Positions 34,831 through 43,317 of a stretch of DNA of 64,000 nt are shown in pieces. The stretch's first letter is position 1; the number at the start of each line of letters is the position of its first letter. The DNA comes from Marinobacterium ramblicola. GTDB taxonomy: Bacteria > Pseudomonadota > Gammaproteobacteria > Pseudomonadales > Balneatricaceae. The translations under genes were made by a program, and so were the position numbers. The stretch covers positions 62,001 to 126,000 of the forward strand of contig NZ_JAHREP010000013.1 in assembly GCF_019084545.1 (NCBI RefSeq), written 5' to 3'. The notes under the pieces were generated by a model, which was not told the DNA's origin, searched no databases, and saw only the letters and a list, made by a program, of their open reading frames with translations.

Positions 34831-35214
34831 GGCCACCTGCGCCAACCGACCCGAACCGAACCGGCAGTTTTACTCTTTAATGGCGCTCCGTGCCCCACCC
34901 CGACATATGGAAGATCGTCATCAAACGATGACGGCTGACCAATCTATCAACTTTCCAACCTAAATAAAATTGCACATTTGTCGCTATTGTCCATTTTTCA
35001 CGCTCAAACCGATCCACACCTGCCTCAACGCGTCCTCCAACCGCCACAAATGCACGATTGCGTCTGTAGGAAAGCTGACAATACGACAGGAACAACCAGC
35101 TGGAACATGCACAACAAATCATTAACTATCTGTTTTTTTATAATTTTTCTAATTATTTATAACTCGGTCACATTCTTGCTAGCACTTAGCAGAATTGAAA
35201 CGAGGATTACGACG
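34831..35214. other. Intergenic region with dyad and strong -10 element
   Basis: Contains a dyad CGTCATC-AAAC-GATGACG at 34916-34933 and a consensus TATAAT at 35139-35144 inside a T-rich stretch, without a good -35. The -10 would start transcripts about 65 bases before the ATG at 35215. An open frame from an ATG at 35107 would add a hydrophobic leader to the next protein but overlaps this -10. No other gene is seen. Confidence 0.45.
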
Positions 35215-35775
35215 ATGTTGTTGAAAAAATATGAAGAGCAGTCTTTGCTGTTCAACACAAACTTTATCGAAGACACCAGCAATGGCGGTGTCGCGTACCG
35301 AGGCGAGCTGGTGATTCAGGAGGGTGAAGTCGCCGACGCCCAGGGTCGTCGCAAACCGCCCATTTCACTGCTGCTGGGCGCCGTTGTGCTGGAGCAGAGC
35401 GACAAGATCAAACTACTGGTAGGCCTTTTGACCGATCTGGCGCACCTGGAACTTCTACTGGAGAAGTATGGTGCCGACCTGGCTGACGACCTGTGTTCAA
35501 TGATATTCGTGCGCAATATCGGCAGCGCGATGGTCCTGGACGCGCTCGGCAAGACGTTTTTCCTGATTCCGCTCGACGAAGGGATCCCCTGGAACGAGGC
35601 GATCGATGAACTGGCGCTGGAAAAGGGCGATTTCAAGGGGCAATCCGCCGGCGACAAGCTGGTCACCCTGTACAACGAAATGAAAGGCTACCGTGCCAAA
35701 GGCGAAACCCTGAGCCTGGAAGCCGCACTGGGTCAGACCATCGAGGTCAAACGCACCGCACGCGGTCCGGTCTGA
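35215..35775 (+). CDS. Hypothetical protein
   Basis: 186 residues from the ATG at 35215. I do not recognise the family. The protein is acidic, soluble and mixed alpha/beta. A strand-rich start (GGVAYRGELVIQEGEV) is followed by a hydrophobic helical segment (ISLLLGAVVLEQSDKIKLLVGLLTDLAHLELLLEKYGADLAD) and a C-terminal helix-rich tail. It has its own promoter-like -10 and a strong terminator, so it is a monocistronic gene. The next genes, a GTPase-roadblock pair, are convergent to it. An alternative start at 35107 would add a membrane segment. Confidence 0.7.
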   Translation: MLLKKYEEQSLLFNTNFIEDTSNGGVAYRGELVIQEGEVADAQGRRKPPISLLLGAVVLEQSDKIKLLVGLLTDLAHLELLLEKYGADLADDLCSMIFVRNIGSAMVLDALGKTFFLIPLDEGIPWNEAIDELALEKGDFKGQSAGDKLVTLYNEMKGYRAKGETLSLEAALGQTIEVKRTARGPV

Positions 35776-35810
35776 ATCGGGCCCGACCCGGGCATAGCGT
35801 CTGGAGCACC

Positions 35811-35853
35811 GGGCGGGCATCCCTGTCGTTGATCGGGTTGCCTGCCCTTTTTT
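35811..35853 (+). terminator. Rho-independent terminator of the hypothetical gene
   Basis: GGGCGGGCA (35811-35819) pairs with TGCCTGCCC (35839-35847) with one G-T pair, followed directly by six Ts (35848-35853). It lies 36 bases after the stop. Confidence 0.78.
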
Positions 35854-35886
35854 GCTCCGAACGGGCAGGTGAATAACCCATGAAGG

Positions 35887-36228
35887 TCAGGCCATCTGCG
35901 CCTGTTGCTGAAAGCCGTTGTACAGCTCTCGCACGTTGTTACGCACATTGACCACGTTGGTGTGTTTTGACGAGAGACAGATCAGTATCTGCCCCCCCTC
36001 CAGCATAAATCCGCTGACCCGCTTGTCGCCGATTTCCAGATGGGCTTCGTCATGAGCCGAGCGTAGCTTCGATGCGTTGGTGAACACATAGATGAACGCT
36101 TTTTTGGCGATCGTTTCATGGTGGCGACGGGCAGCAGGAAAGGTGGACGACAGCACCTGATCCCCCTTCAGCAGGCAACAACCCTCGATAAAATCCAGCT
36201 CATCAACCGCTTCAAATAGTTCATTCAT
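35887..36228 (-). CDS. Small roadblock/LC7-like protein
   Basis: 113 residues. The sequence ELDFIEGCCLLKGDQVLSSTF...GFMLEGGQILICLSSKHTNVVNVRNNVREL has the strand-helix pattern of roadblock/LC7 domains (strand, DG-like turn, strand, helix). Such proteins are partners or GTPase-activating proteins of small Ras-like GTPases, as MglB is for MglA. Its ATG overlaps the end of the GTPase gene by eight bases, indicating coupled translation and a physical complex. Family assignment is by pattern, not by a strong motif. Confidence 0.65.
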   Translation of the reverse strand: MNELFEAVDELDFIEGCCLLKGDQVLSSTFPAARRHHETIAKKAFIYVFTNASKLRSAHDEAHLEIGDKRVSGFMLEGGQILICLSSKHTNVVNVRNNVRELYNGFQQQAQMA

Positions 36229-37195
36229 TCTCGTTTCGACTCCATTGCAGCAAATCGGACGCCTGTTGCTGAACGACCATCAGGCTCAACCCCTTGTCCG
36301 AACACAACCCGAGCGCCTGCTCCTCCTCCACGAAGACCGACAGGGTTTCCTGCTCTTCACCGCAGAGCATGAAGTTGTCGATTTTGCCGAGAAACGCGGC
36401 TTTCTGTTCCAGTGCCGAAACCAGATTCACCATCGCCTTCAGCAGTGCCTGACTCTGCATGCTGGCCACGTTGGAATCGATCACCTTGCGATCGCCGCCC
36501 AGGTGCATGGCGCCGGTAATGCCGCGTGTATTCACCGCCGCATCGATCAGCGAAATCGGCTTGGCCGCTTCGCTGCTGACAATCTGATCGGGAATCGCGA
36601 CCGCTTCGGGCACGGTGCTGTTATCGGCCAGTTTTGCCGCCAGCGCCGACCAGTCGACCTCGCGCTCGCGCCGGCCGACAACCTCTTTGACCAGCTTCAA
36701 CACATCTGCAGGGTCGCGCGCGTCCACAAACATCACAGTGGTAAACAAGCCCATACGCTTGAGCTGGTTCATATAGTAGTTGTAATCGGGGTTGGCCCGT
36801 ACATCCGAGTGCGTAACCGCGATCACCAGGCGCCGCTTGACCAGGTAGTCACGGAACTCGTTGACATAGAAACGGATATCCTTGAACGGGTCGGTGCGGG
36901 TGTTGTCGACCATGAGGACCAACGCCTCCGCATCGGCCACCAGATCACTCATCATCAACTGCCACATGAACCTGAAACGCTCCTGCCCGGGCGTACCGTA
37001 CAGATGCAGTTTGGCGTTATCGGTCAGTTCCAGAACGCCGTAGTCCATGGCGATGGTGGTTCTCTGTTTACGACGAATCACCGAATCGCTGACCTTGGCA
37101 TCGGTATCCACCGTCTCGATCTCACTGAGAGAGCGAATGGCGGTGGTCTTCCCCGAACAGACCGAGCCTGTGAACAAAATCTTGTAATCAGCCAT
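36221..37195 (-). CDS. Small Ras-like GTPase with C-terminal roadblock-like extension
   Basis: 324 residues from the ATG at 37195, with AGAGG upstream. Residues 1-190 are a COG2229/MglA-type GTPase: P-loop GSVCSGKTT (10-18), GTPGQERF (67-74) and a non-standard G4 THSD (128-131) in place of NKXD/TKXD. After a linker (about 190-240), residues 240-320 (ALLKAMVNLVSALEQKAAF...MVVQQQASDLLQW) look like a roadblock domain. A separate roadblock protein is encoded next. In known systems such pairs control polarity, motility or surface-organelle placement. The actual process here is unknown. Confidence 0.82.
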   Translation of the reverse strand: MADYKILFTGSVCSGKTTAIRSLSEIETVDTDAKVSDSVIRRKQRTTIAMDYGVLELTDNAKLHLYGTPGQERFRFMWQLMMSDLVADAEALVLMVDNTRTDPFKDIRFYVNEFRDYLVKRRLVIAVTHSDVRANPDYNYYMNQLKRMGLFTTVMFVDARDPADVLKLVKEVVGRREREVDWSALAAKLADNSTVPEAVAIPDQIVSSEAAKPISLIDAAVNTRGITGAMHLGGDRKVIDSNVASMQSQALLKAMVNLVSALEQKAAFLGKIDNFMLCGEEQETLSVFVEEEQALGLCSDKGLSLMVVQQQASDLLQWSRNENE

Positions 37196-37546
37196 GGTAA
37201 TCCTCTTTCGCGTCCGGTCCGGTACAGCACTACCGGTTTTCAAGCGGCATCAAACCCGCGTTTAATGCAGCGTCGATTCTTAGCGTAAACGGTCCAAGTT
37301 GCAAGCCGGACGGCGCAGCGATCGGCCCGCAAGCAACTTTTGTAGAGCGAGATCAACGCGCATACCACCACCTGCCACCGATTGATCCTGCCGCACAGGC
37401 GCGGCACTGCCCTGACCCGCAGTCAGATCGCACACACAAAGCTTCATCCTAGATCAGACCCCACTGTTCATAAAGGAGTAATTGACCTTTATCGACCGCT
37501 AACCGATGATTTCAGGCATCCCCCATGCAGCACCCAAGGAGAAGAG
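37196..37546. other. Divergent intergenic region, nothing assigned
   Basis: This 351-base gap separates the divergent GTPase and NfeD genes. It must carry both promoters, but I see no confident -35/-10 pair, no long repeat and no gene. Confidence 0.5.
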
Positions 37547-37999
37547 ATGGAGTTCGCTATTCAATACTGGCATTGGATCGTCTTTGGCATGTTGCTGATT
37601 CTGGCAGAGCTGGTCGTCCCAAGCTTTACCATCTTCTGGTTCGGCTTGGGCGCCTTCATCATCGCGGCGCTGCTTGCCCTCTCGGTGGAGATCTCGTTGA
37701 GCTGGCAGTTGCTGATCTGGGCACTGTCGTCCACCGCCTTCACCCTGCTCTGGTTCCAGTTTTTCCGTCCACTGATGCGTGACCACACCAAGGCCGGTAT
37801 CGCCCGTGAAGCGATCCGTGGCGAATCCGGTCAGGTGATCCGTGCCCCGGAGGAGGGACAACGCGGAATAGTGCGCTTTTCCACCCCGCTGCTCGGTGAC
37901 GATGAGTGGGAGTTTATCTGCTCTGAGCCGGTCAGCCTGGGCGACCGGGTGTTCGTGCTGGAGCTGTCCGGCAATACGCTGATCGTGGAAAAACGCTGA
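37547..37999 (+). CDS. Short NfeD-family membrane protein (YbbK type)
   Basis: 150 residues from the ATG at 37547, with AGGAG upstream. Three to four hydrophobic segments (WIVFGMLLILAELVVPSFTIFWFGLGAFIIAALLAL, SWQLLIWALSSTAFTLLWF) are followed by a C-terminal OB-fold domain (ESGQVIRAPEEGQRGIVRFSTP...GDRVFVLELSGNTLIVEK). Short NfeD proteins lack the protease domain and work with SPFH partners such as QmcA, encoded 64 bases downstream, in membrane quality control. Confidence 0.9.
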   Translation: MEFAIQYWHWIVFGMLLILAELVVPSFTIFWFGLGAFIIAALLALSVEISLSWQLLIWALSSTAFTLLWFQFFRPLMRDHTKAGIAREAIRGESGQVIRAPEEGQRGIVRFSTPLLGDDEWEFICSEPVSLGDRVFVLELSGNTLIVEKR

Positions 38000-38063
38000 A
38001 TCTCAACTGACTGCTCTCAATTCACTGCTGACTGCTAACTACTAACTGCAAGGAGTCCTGCTC
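38000..38063. repeat. Low-complexity ACTGCT/ACTAACTG spacer
   Basis: The spacer between the NfeD and QmcA genes is built of imperfect repeats of CTGACTGCT, ACTGCTGACTGCT and AACTACTAACTGC. It ends in AAGGAG, the ribosome site of the next gene. The origin is probably slippage. Confidence 0.55.
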
Positions 38064-38924
38064 ATGTTTATCGATGGATTGGTAATGGCATCCGTATTTC
38101 TGGTGCTGGTGATCGTCACCCTCGCTCTGGGGGTCAAGACGGTCCCACAGGGGAGTAAGTTCGTGGTCCAGCGCCTGGGCAAATACCACCGCACGCTCGG
38201 CCCCGGCCTCAACTTTATCTTTCCCTATATCGATTCAGTGGCGTACAAGGTTACGACCAAGGATATCGTGCTCGATATCCCCTCCCAGGAGGTGATCACC
38301 CGGGATAACGCGGTGATCATCGCCAACGCCGTGGCCTACATCAACATCGTCTCGCCGGAGAAAGCGGTCTACGGCGTCGAGGATTACCGCATCGCGATTC
38401 AGAATCTGGTGCAGACCTCGCTGCGCTCGATCATCGGCGAGATGGATCTGGACGATGCCCTCTCCAACCGCGACGCGATCAAGGCGAAGCTGAAAACCGC
38501 CATCTCCGATGATATCGCCGACTGGGGGATCACGCTGAAAACGGTGGAGATCCAGGATATCAATCCATCGGAAACCATGCAGAAGGCGATGGAGGAGCAG
38601 GCCGCCGCCGAGCGTGGCCGCCGCGCTACCGTTACCCGTGCCGACGGCGAGAAGGCTGCCGCGATTCTTGAGGCGGAGGGTCGACTGGAGGCTTCACGTC
38701 GCGACGCCGAGGCCAAGATCGTCCTCGCCGAGGCAAGCCAGGCCGCGATCGAGAAGGTCACCTCCGCGATCCAGCAGAACGAGCTCCCGGTCATGTTCCT
38801 GCTGGGTGAACGCTACATCGATGCGATGAAAGAGATCTCCACCTCCGACAACAGCAAGATGGTGCTGCTGCCCGGCGACATCCCGGCCGCAGTGCGTGGC
38901 ATCATGGGCGGCCTCGGCCGCTGA
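38064..38924 (+). CDS. qmcA: SPFH/stomatin-family protein (QmcA-like)
   Basis: 286 residues. An N-terminal membrane anchor (LVMASVFLVLVIVTLAL) is followed by VKTVPQGSKFVVQRLGKYHRTLGPGLNF, the SPFH opening, then VLDIPSQEVITRDNA. A charged helical coiled-coil (about 175-235, EEQAAAERGRRATVTRADGE) precedes the short tail. QmcA-type proteins form oligomeric membrane microdomains and associate with FtsH-type proteolysis. The pairing with a short NfeD protein is the standard arrangement. Confidence 0.9.
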   Translation: MFIDGLVMASVFLVLVIVTLALGVKTVPQGSKFVVQRLGKYHRTLGPGLNFIFPYIDSVAYKVTTKDIVLDIPSQEVITRDNAVIIANAVAYINIVSPEKAVYGVEDYRIAIQNLVQTSLRSIIGEMDLDDALSNRDAIKAKLKTAISDDIADWGITLKTVEIQDINPSETMQKAMEEQAAAERGRRATVTRADGEKAAAILEAEGRLEASRRDAEAKIVLAEASQAAIEKVTSAIQQNELPVMFLLGERYIDAMKEISTSDNSKMVLLPGDIPAAVRGIMGGLGR

Positions 38925-38931
38925 CGGCGAT

Positions 38932-40212
38932 TCACCCCGGCGTCGCGACCAGATCCGGCGTCGGCACGCTGAACAGATAGCCCTGGGACTCATCGATGCC
39001 CAGGGCCTCCACCACCTGCTGAACCTGTGCACAATGGACATGTTCGGCCACAGTGCGGATCCCCACATTGTTGGCAAAGAAGGCGATCGCCCGCACGATC
39101 TCGTAGCTGGTGCGATCCCGATCGATCTGGCGTATGTACTTGGCATCGATCTTGAGCACATCGATCTCCAGCTCCAGAATGCGCTCGAAATTGGAGTATT
39201 CGGTACCGAAGTCATCGATGGCGAGCAGATACCCCCGCCGCTTCAGCTCACTTAGCTGCTGCGCCTGGTCCTGTTTGACGCCACTACTGACCCCCTCCAG
39301 CAGCTCCAGCGTCAACTGCCCGGGCGAGACCCCCTGGCGGGCACAGCTTTGATCGAGGAAGTCCGGCAGATAGCCGAGCGAGAGATCCTCCTCGGTGATA
39401 TTGAGCGAAAGATGGTGATGACTGCCCGACACCGCCTGCAGCGCCTGTTCGATCAGGGTACGCGTGATGGAGGGCATCAAGCCACACAACTTGGCCACAT
39501 GCAGAAACTCGCCAGGCGAGGCGACGCCCTCGTCATGATGCAGGCGTGCCAGCACCTCCCATCTGGATATCTCGCCCGTACGGTTGTCCCGGATCCCCTG
39601 ATACCAGGGCCGGATCCCGCCCGATCCAAGCGCGTTATGCAGGCGCGAGTTCCACTGGATATAGTCCTCCTTGCGGCCACCATCCAGCGCTTCGGTCAAG
39701 GCGGAGTAGACGTGTACCCGGTTTTTGCCCTGCTGCCGGGCCCATTTCAGTGCCCGTATCGCGCGCCGGTAACAGTCGCGCCCCACTCCGACACCGATAT
39801 TGAACGACAGGTAGAGCGACAGATTGCCGATGCAGAAGGGCTCCGTGCGGAAGTGCTGCTGCAGCCGCTCTATTTCGCCCGCTATACTTTGCTCCGCCAG
39901 ATCGTGATAAAGCAGTGCGAACTCATCGGCATTGCTCCTGAATACCTCGGGACGTGCAGGAGAAAAGCTGCACAGCCTGCGTGCACTTCCGCGTAGCAGT
40001 TCATCGCCAAAGCGGATGCCGTAGACGCTGTTGATGTAGCTGAGATTGTTGAGATTCAGCAGCAGCAGGACCGGGCTCTCGCCGGTTTCGATCAGCGCCC
40101 GGTTCAATAGGCCGACATGGGGCAGTCCGGTGAGCCGATCCTGGTCCATCATCCTGCTGGTGTGCTGATGCTCCAACTCCAGACTCTGCTGTGGGATCCG
40201 AGAGCAGGTCAT
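38932..40212 (-). CDS. Degenerate GGDEF plus EAL-like protein
   Basis: 426 residues with no sensor or membrane segment. The GGDEF signature is replaced by SNADEF, so cyclase activity is unlikely. The EAL domain keeps Glu in WEVLARL, LNITEED, LELLEG, IDDFG, LKID, a Glu in VAEHVH and SQGYLFS, so most metal-binding positions remain. Loop 6 reads DDFGTEYSN rather than DDFGTGYSS, a change shared with the protein at 41000-43216. It may be an active phosphodiesterase or a c-di-GMP receptor. It is convergent with qmcA, seven bases away. Confidence 0.85.
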   Translation of the reverse strand: MTCSRIPQQSLELEHQHTSRMMDQDRLTGLPHVGLLNRALIETGESPVLLLLNLNNLSYINSVYGIRFGDELLRGSARRLCSFSPARPEVFRSNADEFALLYHDLAEQSIAGEIERLQQHFRTEPFCIGNLSLYLSFNIGVGVGRDCYRRAIRALKWARQQGKNRVHVYSALTEALDGGRKEDYIQWNSRLHNALGSGGIRPWYQGIRDNRTGEISRWEVLARLHHDEGVASPGEFLHVAKLCGLMPSITRTLIEQALQAVSGSHHHLSLNITEEDLSLGYLPDFLDQSCARQGVSPGQLTLELLEGVSSGVKQDQAQQLSELKRRGYLLAIDDFGTEYSNFERILELEIDVLKIDAKYIRQIDRDRTSYEIVRAIAFFANNVGIRTVAEHVHCAQVQQVVEALGIDESQGYLFSVPTPDLVATPG

Positions 40213-40638
40213 AAAAGTCTCCCTAATTGGAGCCGGCTCTTATCGCCGCGACCGCTTGTCGGTTGGTAGGCGGGCTAGGCGTGTTAAAGATTTACAACGA
40301 GCGCATGGAACCGAATCGCCCGACATCACCGAGCTTATTTGGAATTATCACGTGTTGGTGTTGCCGATATCCATCGCCTAGAATCTCCTGTATCAGACGT
40401 TACTACAGCGCTTTCAGATTTTAGCGTCTCTCTAGGTCGGTATTACGGAAGTCATTCACGGGTTTCCTTGATTACCGTATTTGCATGCTGACGCCCAGAA
40501 ATATAGTCGTACAACCTGGCGCTACAGCATTCATACCCCCTAAGAGACCAGACACAACAATCTGATTACGCTGCAATAGCATTCACGAGCCCGATGATCG
40601 CATCCATATGAGTGATTGTCAACACAGCAAGTATTCAA
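40213..40638. other. Intergenic region upstream of XRE gene
   Basis: No gene found. The only structure noted is a 10-bp direct repeat ATGAGTGATT at 40608-40617 and 40639-40648, the second being the start of the XRE gene. A GTG at 40612 opens a nine-residue longer version of that gene. Confidence 0.5.
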
Positions 40639-40983
40639 ATGAGTGATTTCTGGGACCGACTGAAAGAAGAACGCATACGCTTGGGAAAGAGCCAGGAGGC
40701 ATTTGGCGCAATTGGAGGTGTCGCCCGGAATGCCCAACATAATTATGAAAAGGGTGCTCGTCAGCCTGACATCGGTTACCTGGCAGCAATTGCTGCAGCC
40801 GGCGCGGATATACAATACATCATAACGGGCATACGCTCTGAAATATCCTATCCGACGCCATCGAGCGCGGAGCTTCAGCTGGTTGATCACTACCGAAAGT
40901 GTTCTGCCGATGGTCAACAGCATCTTTTAGCCATAGGCCAGGCTCTGGCTTGCATGTCTGAGAACGGGAGGAATAAGCGTTAG
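40639..40983 (+). CDS. XRE-family helix-turn-helix protein
   Basis: 114 residues from the ATG at 40639 (alternative GTG at 40612). The N-terminal HTH reads FWDRLKEERIRLGKSQEAFGAIGGVARNAQHNYEKGARQPDIGYLAAIAAAGADIQYIITG, a phage-repressor-like domain of the type ending in YIITG. The rest is a short helical segment. Such proteins occur as phage repressors and as stand-alone regulators. No phage genes surround it. It sits alone between two related EAL proteins. The ribosome site is weak. Confidence 0.82.
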   Translation: MSDFWDRLKEERIRLGKSQEAFGAIGGVARNAQHNYEKGARQPDIGYLAAIAAAGADIQYIITGIRSEISYPTPSSAELQLVDHYRKCSADGQQHLLAIGQALACMSENGRNKR

Positions 40984-40999
40984 GGCGTGACACCCGTGA

Positions 41000-43216
41000 C
41001 TACTGAACCTTGTGCCTGTCGTTTGGCTCAGGATGAGCTGCAGGTTCACTGAACAGATAGCCCTGGGAGTAATCGATACCGAGGGACTCGACTACCGCCT
41101 GAACCGCCTCCGAATGCACGAACTCCGCCACCGTCTTGATGCCGGCGTTACGTGCAAAGAAGACGATCGCCCGGGTGATCTCGTAGCTGCGTGGATCGGT
41201 GTCGATATGGCGGATATAGCGGGCATCGATCTTGATGTAGTCCACATCCAGTTCAAGGATGCGCTCGAAGTTGGAGTATTCGGTGCCGAAGTCATCGATC
41301 GCCAACCGGTAACCGCGCTGCTTCAGCTCGCGCAATTGCGGCAGATGGGCACGTGTGGCGCCACTGCTGACCCCTTCATGGATCTCCAGCACAACTCGCG
41401 AGCGCTTGATGCCATAGACTCTGGCGATCTCGTCCAGATGATCCGCCAGATAGCCCAGATCCAGATCTTCACTGGTGATATTGAGGCTGAAATTGAAATC
41501 GGTGCTTGCCATGCGAGCAAAACTGGCGGCAATCATCTCCCGGGTCAACACCGGCAACACACCGGACAACTGGGCCACCGGGATAAACTCCGCCGGCGAG
41601 TGGATCACACCATCACGCTCCAACCGCGCCAGCACCTCGAAACTGTCGATCCGGCCGCTAAAGTTATCGCGTACCCCCTGATACCAGGGCACGACGCCTT
41701 TATTGCGCAACGCGTCGTGTAACCAACCGTTCCAGTGGGCAAAATCAAGCCGTCTCTGCGGCTGAGGCTCATCGCTCTCACTGTTATAGAGGTGGAAGCG
41801 ATTCTTACCCAGTGAACGCGCGGTCTTCAGTGCAATCAACGCCCGCCGCATCAGATCCGTACTGCCCGACACCCCACCGAAGTTGAAGGTCAGGTTGAAG
41901 CGGAGTTGGTCGACATTAACGGTGCTGGAAAGAAAGTGCTGCTGGATACGCAGGATCTGCAACTCCAGATCGACCTCTTGAGTGAAATGAACGGCAAACT
42001 GGTCCGCATCTATCCGGAACAGCTCTCCCGGCAGCGCCAGTCCGCACAGCTCTTGTGCTACCGCCTGCAGCAGTTGATCGCCCACTTCGACGCCATAGGC
42101 GGTATTGATGTAGCTGAAGTTGTTCAAATTAAGCAGCAACAACGCCTGATCAGGCGCTACCGCATCGAGCTGCAACTTCAACTTGGCGGTATTGGGCAAC
42201 CCGCTCAGCGGGTCATGCTCCAGCGCCCGAATACGCCCTTCGCGCTCGCTCTTCAGCTCGCTGAGATCGGTAAAGACGGCGACGTAGTTGGCGATCTGCC
42301 CCTGATCGTCGCGCACCGTATTCACGGTGAGCCATTGATCCAGCAGCGAACCATCGGCCCGCCGGTTGATCACCTCGCCACTCCAGCGGCCGTTAATCCC
42401 AAGCTCGCGCCACATCTGGTCGTAGAAAGCGCGATCGTGCAGCCCTGAGGCCAGAATACTGGGCGCCTGCCCGATCACCTGGTCCGCCCGGTAACCGGTG
42501 ATCGCCTCGAACGCGGCGTTGACCTCCAGGATACGATTGCCGGGATCGGTAATGATCACCCCTTCGGAGGAGTTGCTCAATGCGGTGGCAAACAGCTCAA
42601 GACGTTTGGCGTTTCTCTGTAACGCCTGTGCCTGCTCCTCGCGCGCCAGCACTAGGCTGATCAACGAGGCACCGACCTCCAACAGGCGTATATGAAAGGA
42701 CGAGGGCTGACGGTGTTCGAATGAGGAGAGCGCAAAGGAGCCGATCGGACGCTGCTCGGCATCCCGGATCGGCATCGACCAGCAGGCGCAGAGATTGAAA
42801 TCGTAGGCGAGCTGACGCAGGTCCTGCCAACGCTCGTCGGTGTAGGTATCGGTGACGAATACCGGTTCGTTCCGGTACACCGCATTACCGCAGGAGCCAC
42901 CACCCGGGCCGGGACGCAGCCCGCAGAGAGCATCTACCCCCTCTTTGGGTACCGATGGTGCGGAGATTACGTTGAGCTCACCGCTGGATCGGTCCAGCAG
43001 CATGACGCTGGCCAGTGAGTTGGGCAGCAGCGCCTGAGCCATTTCACAGGCACGGTCGATAATCGTGATGAAGTGGCGGTTTTCCGCCACCAGGCGAAAC
43101 ATCTCCTGCTGCAGGGCGAGGAGCTGATCCAGCTCCTCGACACTGATCTCGAGCTCGGCCTGCGGTCTATTGACCGGGTCGACTCCCGGTGATTGTTGCT
43201 CAGATCGCTCGGACAT
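41000..43216 (-). CDS. GAF-PAS-degenerate GGDEF-EAL protein
   Basis: 738 residues, cytoplasmic. Order: coiled start, GAF (about 45-200, GGGSCGNAVYRNEPV...CACWSMPI), PAS (about 210-330, GVIITDPGNRILEVNAAFEAITGY), GGDEF-like (about 340-480) with IDADQF in place of GGDEF, and EAL (about 500-725). EAL residues kept: FEVLARL, LNITSED, LEIHEG, IDDFG, IKID, VAEFVH, SQGYLFS. The shared DDFGTEYSNFERILEL stretch shows it is a paralogue of the 38932-40212 protein with sensors added. Probably a c-di-GMP phosphodiesterase or receptor with a dead cyclase domain. Confidence 0.88.
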   Translation of the reverse strand: MSERSEQQSPGVDPVNRPQAELEISVEELDQLLALQQEMFRLVAENRHFITIIDRACEMAQALLPNSLASVMLLDRSSGELNVISAPSVPKEGVDALCGLRPGPGGGSCGNAVYRNEPVFVTDTYTDERWQDLRQLAYDFNLCACWSMPIRDAEQRPIGSFALSSFEHRQPSSFHIRLLEVGASLISLVLAREEQAQALQRNAKRLELFATALSNSSEGVIITDPGNRILEVNAAFEAITGYRADQVIGQAPSILASGLHDRAFYDQMWRELGINGRWSGEVINRRADGSLLDQWLTVNTVRDDQGQIANYVAVFTDLSELKSEREGRIRALEHDPLSGLPNTAKLKLQLDAVAPDQALLLLNLNNFSYINTAYGVEVGDQLLQAVAQELCGLALPGELFRIDADQFAVHFTQEVDLELQILRIQQHFLSSTVNVDQLRFNLTFNFGGVSGSTDLMRRALIALKTARSLGKNRFHLYNSESDEPQPQRRLDFAHWNGWLHDALRNKGVVPWYQGVRDNFSGRIDSFEVLARLERDGVIHSPAEFIPVAQLSGVLPVLTREMIAASFARMASTDFNFSLNITSEDLDLGYLADHLDEIARVYGIKRSRVVLEIHEGVSSGATRAHLPQLRELKQRGYRLAIDDFGTEYSNFERILELDVDYIKIDARYIRHIDTDPRSYEITRAIVFFARNAGIKTVAEFVHSEAVQAVVESLGIDYSQGYLFSEPAAHPEPNDRHKVQ

Positions 43217-43317
43217 CTACCTGCACCCGCTACGCCTCTCCCTATCGTGTTCTGTCGATAGTAGCGCCCGCCGGGCATCTTGCCCAGCCACACTTAGGGT
43301 ACAGCGCTATCGCCAGA

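Noticed and set aside
35107-35214. Upstream extension of the hypothetical protein with a hydrophobic segment
   Set aside because: The extension overlaps a TATAAT element and AT-rich promoter-like DNA, and the ATG at 35215 gives a more natural start. The extension cannot be fully excluded.
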